Part shown: positions 24,662 through 29,337 of the stretch, in pieces | Layout: every line of letters begins with the position of its first letter | How positions within the stretch are numbered: position 1 is the stretch's first letter | NCBI GenBank assembly: GCA_043806645.1 | Contig: JAZDGX010000070.1 | Location: 1-29,337 of the forward strand | Origin: JAZDGX01 sp043806645 | GTDB taxonomy: Bacteria > Eisenbacteria > RBG-16-71-46 > CAIMUX01 > WJJG01 | Reading direction: 5' to 3' | Length of the DNA: 29,337 nt | Notes under the pieces: model-generated | Seen by the model: the letters and a program-made list of their open reading frames with translations, nothing else | What the model was told of the DNA's origin: nothing | The model's database searches: none | Program-made: the position numbers and the translations under genes

Positions 24662-26569
24662 ATGCCATGGCTGCGGTTGAGTGATTCCGAGAAGATCCAG
24701 GTGGCCGAGGGCGTGGCTCTCGAGGAAGTCCTGCGCGCCCATGCCGCGCCGCTGGCGACGCGGGCCGTCGCCGCTTGGCTGGACGGCGATCTCGTCGACC
24801 TCTCCCGGCCGGTCACCCGGGATGCCCGGGTCCGCTTCGTGACTCCCGAGGATCCGGAAGGCCTCGAGGTCTTCCGGCATTCTTCCGCGCATCTGCTGGC
24901 CGAAGCCGTCGTCTCCCTCTTCCCCACGGCTCGCCCGACTATCGGCCCCGCTGTGGACGAGGGCTTCTACTACGATTTCGACCATCCCCCCTTCACCGAG
25001 GAGGATCTCGCCCGCATCGAGGCGCGCATGCAGGAAATCGTCGCCCAGGGCCGCCGCCTGGTCCGCCGGGAGGTCTCGCGCGAGGAAGCCCGGGAGATCT
25101 TCCGCGACAATCGCTACAAGCTCGAGATGATCGATGAGATGCCTGCCGATGAGATCATCACGATCTACGACCAGGGAGGGGCCTTCCGCGACCTCTGCCG
25201 CGGTCCCCATGTTCCCACCCTCGCGATGATCAAGGCCTTCAAGCTGCTCAAGGTCGCGGGAGCCTACTGGCGCGGGGATGCCCGCAACCCGATGCTCCAG
25301 CGCGTCTATGGCATCAGTTTCGCGCGGTCCGAAGAGCTCGCCACCCACTTGCGGGCCATGGAAGAGGCGCGCCTGCGCGACCACCGCAAACTGGGGCGCG
25401 ACCTCGACCTCTTCTCCTTCCACGACGAGGGCCAGGGCTTTCCCTTCTGGCATGCCAAAGGCGCGATCGTTTACAACGAGCTCTCCGGTTTCATCCGTGC
25501 GGAATGCCGCCGCCGCGGCTACAGCGAAGTTCGCACCCCGACCATCCTGAACGAGGAATTGTGGCGCCGCAGCGGGCATTGGGATCACTATGCCGAGGCG
25601 ATGTACTTCGTTTCGATCGACGAGAAGCCCCACGCGGTCAAGCCGATGAACTGCCCCGGGGGCCTGCTGATCTACAAGAGCCGCCTGCACTCCTACCGCG
25701 ACCTCCCCATCCGGCAGGCGGAGCTGGGGCTGGTGCACCGCAACGAGCTCTCCGGCGTACTCCACGGCCTCTTCCGCGTGCGCGCCTTCACTCAGGATGA
25801 CGCGCACGTCTTCTGCACGCGCGAGCAGCTTGTGGACGAGGTCGTGGGACTGATCGACTTTTGCCAGCACGTCTACGCCACCTTCGGCTTCCCCCCGGCG
25901 GAGGTCGTGCTCTCGACGCGTCCCGCCGACCACATCGGGAGCGAGGAAATCTGGGCCATGGCGACCGCCGCGCTCGAGCAGGGTCTGGCCCGGCTCGCAA
26001 TGCCCTATCGCCTCGCCGCGGGCGAAGGCGCCTTCTACGGCCCGAAGATCGACTTCGACATCCGTGATTCGCTCAACCGCCGCTGGCAATGCGGGACCAT
26101 CCAGGTCGACTTCTCGATGCCGGAACGCTTCGATCTGTCCTATGAAGGGCCCGACGGTCAGTCCCACCGGCCGGTCATGCTCCATCGCGCGATTCTCGGC
26201 AGCCTCGAGCGCTTCATCGGCGTCCTGCTCGAGCACACCGCCGGACGCCTGCCCCTCTGGATCTCCCCGGTGCAGGCCCGGGTGATCCCGGTGACCGAGG
26301 CGCAGCGCGAGTACGCGCGGCAGGTGCATGCCGAATTGGAGGCCGCGGGCATCCGCACCGAGATCGATGCGCGCGAGGACACTCTCGGCAAGCGCGTCCG
26401 GGCCGCCCAGCTCGACAAGGTCAACTACATCCTCGTCGTCGGCGAGAAGGAACTGCAGGCACGGGGTGTCAACGTTCGCACGCGCGACAATGTCGTCCAC
26501 GGGCTTTCGTCGCTTGAAGACCTGATCGGCACGCTGCGCCGCGAGATCGAGAGCCGTGCCCTCGCCTGA
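24662..26569 (+). CDS. thrS: Threonyl-tRNA synthetase
   Basis: Charges tRNA-Thr (635 aa, normal length). Domains in order are: TGS (1-62), editing domain with HSSAH (His73, His77) and DLCRGPH (Cys179, His183), class II catalytic core with MNCPGG (zinc ligand Cys331), VHRNELSG (motif 2), FRVRAFTQDDAH and later FYGPKIDFDI, and the anticodon-binding domain from about 530 (VIPVTEAQREYARQV, KRVRAAQLDKVNY, VGEKE). The start ATG 24662 has GAGGAG about ten bases upstream; an in-frame GTG at 24644 overlaps that site and is less likely. The infC-rpmI-rplT genes that often follow thrS are absent; a decayed gene overlaps its stop instead. Confidence 0.97.
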   Translation: MPWLRLSDSEKIQVAEGVALEEVLRAHAAPLATRAVAAWLDGDLVDLSRPVTRDARVRFVTPEDPEGLEVFRHSSAHLLAEAVVSLFPTARPTIGPAVDEGFYYDFDHPPFTEEDLARIEARMQEIVAQGRRLVRREVSREEAREIFRDNRYKLEMIDEMPADEIITIYDQGGAFRDLCRGPHVPTLAMIKAFKLLKVAGAYWRGDARNPMLQRVYGISFARSEELATHLRAMEEARLRDHRKLGRDLDLFSFHDEGQGFPFWHAKGAIVYNELSGFIRAECRRRGYSEVRTPTILNEELWRRSGHWDHYAEAMYFVSIDEKPHAVKPMNCPGGLLIYKSRLHSYRDLPIRQAELGLVHRNELSGVLHGLFRVRAFTQDDAHVFCTREQLVDEVVGLIDFCQHVYATFGFPPAEVVLSTRPADHIGSEEIWAMATAALEQGLARLAMPYRLAAGEGAFYGPKIDFDIRDSLNRRWQCGTIQVDFSMPERFDLSYEGPDGQSHRPVMLHRAILGSLERFIGVLLEHTAGRLPLWISPVQARVIPVTEAQREYARQVHAELEAAGIRTEIDAREDTLGKRVRAAQLDKVNYILVVGEKELQARGVNVRTRDNVVHGLSSLEDLIGTLRREIESRALA

Positions 26570-27180
26570 GCCGGGCGCGGACCGGCCGGCCGGAGCCGGA
26601 CCCGGCGCGGCGGCCCGCCTTCGCACCCCCTACCTCCAACTGAGCGGCGGGGCGGTGGCGAGCAAGGTGCTCGGAGCCGCCCGTGAGATTCTGCTCGCTC
26701 GTTTCTTCGGCACGGGGGCGGTGGCGGACGCGTATCGCTCCGGACTGACGCTGACTCTCTCCCCGCCCACTTCCTGACCAGCCAGATCGTCGGCCTCTTC
26801 CTGCCGGGCTTCGAGCCGCAGCGGCGCGAGATCACGGCGGCCATCCTCCGAATTCTCGCCCTCGGCGTCCCCGCCTGTCTCTACAGCCGCTTCGTGACCG
26901 AATCGACCCCCCCCCTTCGTCTTCCAGGCGCATGGGACCGCCTGGCGCGACTTCGTCTCCAAATGGCGGCGCCCGCGCGCGTGGTTCGCCTCCTACGCGG
27001 CGCCACTCGCCTATCCATACGACGGGGAGGCCGCAGTCGAGACCGCGGTCGGACGCGCCCTGCAGGGCCGGGACACGCAGTCGGCACGCGCCGCCGAGAG
27101 GCGGCCGAGAGGCATTCTTGGAGCCGGCGCTTGCAGGAGATCGAAGGACTCCTGGCGTCCGTCGATGTGGACCCGCCGCG
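26556..27180 (+). pseudogene. Decayed MurJ-like flippase / glycosyltransferase remnant
   Basis: A reading frame starts at GTG 26556, overlapping thrS by 14 bases, with a MurJ/MviN-like N-terminus (LSGGAVASKVLGAAREI, LLARFFGTGAVADAYRSG). It stops at 26775-26777, but flippase-like sequence continues in another frame from 26768 (HFLTSQIVGLFLPGFEP, then ILRILALGVPACLYS); one added base near 26760-26768 would restore it. At a 9-C tract (26907-26915) the protein-like signal changes frame again to FVFQAHGTAWRDFVSKW and YPYDGEAAVETAVGRALQG, which look like pieces of a GT4-type glycosyltransferase. Near 27100 it shifts once more to AAERHSWSRRLQEIEGLL, a typical glycosyltransferase C-terminus. The whole is far too short for MurJ plus a glycosyltransferase (over 850 aa), so internal deletions are needed in addition to frameshifts. 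The glycosyltransferase assignment is tentative. Confidence 0.65.
26907..26915 (+). repeat. Poly-C tract, 9 bases
   Basis: Nine consecutive C inside the remnant, at a point where the likely reading frame changes. Losing one C would join the flanking protein-like segments. Confidence 0.9.
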
Positions 27181-27182
27181 TG

Positions 27183-28433
27183 CTACCAGTCTTCGCTGAC
27201 GAGCACGTAGTCTCCGAATCCGTTTCGATCCACGAACACCAGGCGCAGCCCCAGATGATCGTAGTGCCAGATCTCGGTCGGGAATGAGCCGGCCTGGAAG
27301 GGGCGCCGGTCGACCATGTCCGGCTCGCCGTGGCGAATGTAGATCCGCCCGCGATCGGTCCTCCATCCGGGCCGTACGAGGCTGAACTGAGCATTGGCAT
27401 ACCGCAGGCGGTCGAAGAATTCTTCCTTGTATTCGTTGCCCGCGGAGTCCGGCGTGGGATCCCGCAGGGCCCAGAAAGCGGCCCAGCGCGAGCGGCGCTC
27501 TTCAGGCGCGGCCATGCGCAGCTCCTCGACTTCATCCTCCTCGGCGATATAGCCGAGCGCATCGAGCGTCTCGCGAAAGAACTGGTCGAGCGCCGCGTCG
27601 GATTCCACGACCAAGCCCAGCGTCGCCCGCCCGCGCGCCTGCTTGCCCTCCGCGGTCGCCACCACCTCCAACCGGTAGCTCTCCAGCCATAGCCCTTGAA
27701 TGGAGAGCGGCCAGCTCAGTCGCGTCGAGCCCTCCCCGGCGGGATAATCCTGCCGGCCCTCGAGGATCATCTCCCCGCCACCTTCCTCGCGCCACAGGCT
27801 CCAATGCACATACACCTGGGCCGCGGCGAGCTCGGGATGCATGAGCTCGGCGTAGACGCAGATCGGCTGCTCGGGCTCGAGCACCTGGGTTACCATCCGG
27901 GAATCGAAGAAGAGATCCGCGATCGAGCCCTCGATCCCGCAGGGGCCGAAGAGCAGCGGCGAGAGCCTCACCTGTCCCGGGAAGACCGGTTCGATCGCCA
28001 GGCCCAGGCGCAGGCGCCCCTCATGTCCGGAGCCGGGCTCGGAGAGGGCCACCTCGACCGTGTAGAGACCGGGGGGCACCGGAAGGCGGAACTCCCGGCT
28101 GTAGCGCCCCTGCCTCTCTCGCAGAACAGCGCGGTCCGGGATCTGGATCGTCTCGGGGTAGATGTCGCCGGCGATCTGACGCTCGCCCTGGAAGACCAGG
28201 ACGATCAGATCGAAGCGGGCGGCAAGCCCCTCCTCCATCTTGCGGAAGGAGAGCTCCCGATATGGTACCTCGATACGCACGGCCGCAATCGAACGGGATT
28301 CCTCGAGCAATGGCACGACCCGGGCGGAGAAGGCCGGTCTCTCCGGGTAAACCGCGTGAGCGGGCAGTTCCGCCCCGCAGGGCCGTGTGACGAACGCGAA
28401 TAAGAGGAAGATGATCTCCGCGGCACGACGCAT
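27183..28433 (-). CDS. GWxTD domain-containing exported protein
   Basis: Exported protein of unknown function (416 aa) with the GWxTD domain known mainly from FCB-group bacteria. A signal peptide (about 1-21, ending in RPCGA before ELPAH) precedes beta-rich domains (about 30-270, with YPETIQIPDRAVLRE, PPGLYTVEVALSE and YRLEVVATAEGK). The C-terminal domain has GWRTD (356-360) followed by RGRIYIRHGEPD and EIWHYDHLGLRLVFVDR. ATG 28433 has a GAGGAG site eight bases upstream. A Cys near the signal end could mean a lipoprotein, but there is no good lipobox. It is convergent with the decayed remnant and divergent from the AAA+ gene, with an AT-rich control region between them. Family members have no established biochemical role. 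Confidence 0.92.
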   Translation of the reverse strand: MRRAAEIIFLLFAFVTRPCGAELPAHAVYPERPAFSARVVPLLEESRSIAAVRIEVPYRELSFRKMEEGLAARFDLIVLVFQGERQIAGDIYPETIQIPDRAVLRERQGRYSREFRLPVPPGLYTVEVALSEPGSGHEGRLRLGLAIEPVFPGQVRLSPLLFGPCGIEGSIADLFFDSRMVTQVLEPEQPICVYAELMHPELAAAQVYVHWSLWREEGGGEMILEGRQDYPAGEGSTRLSWPLSIQGLWLESYRLEVVATAEGKQARGRATLGLVVESDAALDQFFRETLDALGYIAEEDEVEELRMAAPEERRSRWAAFWALRDPTPDSAGNEYKEEFFDRLRYANAQFSLVRPGWRTDRGRIYIRHGEPDMVDRRPFQAGSFPTEIWHYDHLGLRLVFVDRNGFGDYVLVSEDW

Positions 28434-28457
28434 GTCACTTCTCCTCGGTCATGTAAC

Positions 28458-28470
28458 TCTATTCAATAGA
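28458..28470. promoter_or_regulatory. AT-rich palindrome in the divergent promoter region
   Basis: TCTATTCAATAGA is a perfect inverted repeat with one central base, inside an AT-rich patch (about 28452-28482) that stands out in this GC-rich genome. It lies 25-37 bp before the GWxTD start. TACAAT on the minus strand (28471-28476) is a candidate -10 box, but no good -35 was found. It may be an operator or part of the core promoter. Confidence 0.4.
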
Positions 28471-28627
28471 ATTGTATACGAGAAACGCTCCCAGAGTTGC
28501 CCGCATCATGGTACCCTGCTGATTCCGTCCGGACCAGAGGTCGCCGGCCCACTCTGGAATCAACGAAGGGGGCCGCCCTGCCGAAGTTCTTAGGGAGGCA
28601 CGCCCTTTGCTGGATTCGGGGGGAGCC

Positions 28628-29337
28628 ATGGGTAGTCCGCCAAAAAAACGCCGCTCCACAAGCCAGACCCGCTGTCGGCCCTCCAAGGCCCGCAAGCCGA
28701 AGGCGACCCCGCGGCCCCGGCGGGCGGGACGGGCCCCATCCCCCGCCGACACCCGCGTCCTGCTCTCTCTCGAGACGACGCTCAAACAGCGGATCGTCGG
28801 CAAGGACGATGCGATCGAGCGGGTGGCGAATACAATCCGTATCCGTCGCACCCACTTGGACTTCCGGCCGAACCGCCCGGACGGGGCCTTCCTCCTCGTC
28901 GGCCCTTCCGGCGTCGGCAAGACCGAGTTCGCGATGGCGGTCGCCGAAGCCATCCTCCCGAGCGAACAGCAGATGGTGCTGCTCGACATGGCCGACTATA
29001 CCGAGGAGGCGGATCTCGATGACCTCATCGTGACTCTCGTCCCCGGACAGAATGACATTCTCATCGAGGGGTCGCTCACCACTCCGGTGCGGGAAAACCC
29101 GCGTTCGGTCATCCTCCTGCGGGACCTCGAGCATGCCCACCCGAATGTCCGCCGGCTCCTGCTCCACATCCTCGATCGCGGCACGATCACGGACGCCCAG
29201 GGCCCGGTCGATTTCAGCCAGACGATCCTCTTCGCAACGACGCGCCTTCATCCCGACGAGGGAGAGACCGTCGAGCCGATCGGCTTCCATCGCTCGAGCC
29301 TCTCGAAAGACGAACGGTGTCGCAAAGTCCTCGAGGA
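28628..29337 (+). CDS. ClpA/ClpB-D2-like AAA+ protein with altered catalytic motifs (3' end outside window)
   Basis: The frame opens at ATG 28628 (GGGGGAG site) and runs off the window (236 codons). A very basic, Pro/Arg/Lys-rich N-terminus (1-42) is followed by an AAA+ module like the second ATPase domain of ClpA/ClpB: LKQRIVGKDDAIERV (52-66), Walker A GPSGVGKT (92-99), DMADYTEEADL (120-130), and EHAHPNVRRLLLHILDRG (168-185). Several key sites differ from the family. Walker B reads VILLRD (161-166), Arg-Asp where Asp-Glu is expected. The pore loop GYVG is GQND (140-143). Sensor 1 Asn is Arg (TTR, 204-206). Nucleotide binding looks likely, but hydrolysis and substrate threading are doubtful. 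It lacks an N-domain and first ATPase domain, at least on the visible side. Partners may be the divergent GWxTD gene or genes beyond the edge. Confidence 0.85.
   Translation, partial: MGSPPKKRRSTSQTRCRPSKARKPKATPRPRRAGRAPSPADTRVLLSLETTLKQRIVGKDDAIERVANTIRIRRTHLDFRPNRPDGAFLLVGPSGVGKTEFAMAVAEAILPSEQQMVLLDMADYTEEADLDDLIVTLVPGQNDILIEGSLTTPVRENPRSVILLRDLEHAHPNVRRLLLHILDRGTITDAQGPVDFSQTILFATTRLHPDEGETVEPIGFHRSSLSKDERCRKVLE

Noticed and set aside
24638..26626. A 662-codon open frame on the minus strand opposite thrS
   Set aside because: Mirror of a fully conserved threonyl-tRNA synthetase, with no ribosome site or domain of its own.
26570..27182. A transposase or insertion sequence as the cause of the broken region after thrS
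   Set aside because: No transposase-like sequence or terminal inverted repeats were seen; the fragments resemble flippase and glycosyltransferase instead.

Overview
The window is GC-rich chromosomal DNA from a Gram-negative, rod-type bacterium. Twenty-three genes in a row lie on the minus strand (22083 down to the left edge), followed by a looser plus-strand segment (22.3-27.2 kb) and a divergent gene pair at the right end. A Kdo/lipid A pathway, Lpt export genes, sigma-54, long HPF, HPr kinase beside a mannose-type PTS, and a GWxTD-domain protein point to the FCB-like candidate phyla (for example Eisenbacteria or Krumholzibacteriota). That placement is inference from gene content, not a phylogeny.

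In transcription order the minus-strand block reads: cell shape and wall elongation (mreB, mreC, mreD, mrdA, rodA), lgt, comF, RNase G, ribosomal proteins L21 and L27, the Kdo-lipid A branch with an embedded CTP synthase (kdsB, pyrG, kdsA, kdsD, an LpxL-type acyltransferase), LPS transport (lptC, lptB), then rpoN, hpf, hprK and a mannose-family PTS (EIIA, EIIB, and a single ORF fusing EIIC to EIID that leaves the window). Most junctions overlap or are under 50 bp. Larger gaps precede comF, rng, rplU and lptC, and probable promoters can be read before rng and rplU. PyrG makes CTP, which KdsB uses to activate Kdo, so its position fits the pathway. kdsC and lptA, often found in such loci, are not here.

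The plus-strand segment carries a small secreted protein whose signal peptide and mature domain are in different frames across an 11-C tract, a lipoprotein with two fibronectin-like domains and a formylglycine-generating-enzyme-like (SUMF1) domain, thrS, and a decayed remnant that starts like a MurJ-type flippase and ends like a glycosyltransferase. A GWxTD-domain exported protein on the minus strand is divergent from a ClpA/ClpB-D2-like AAA+ protein that leaves the right edge. That AAA+ protein keeps Walker A but has an altered Walker B, sensor 1 and pore loop, and is the most unusual protein in the window. I saw no rRNA, tRNA, CRISPR array or insertion sequence.
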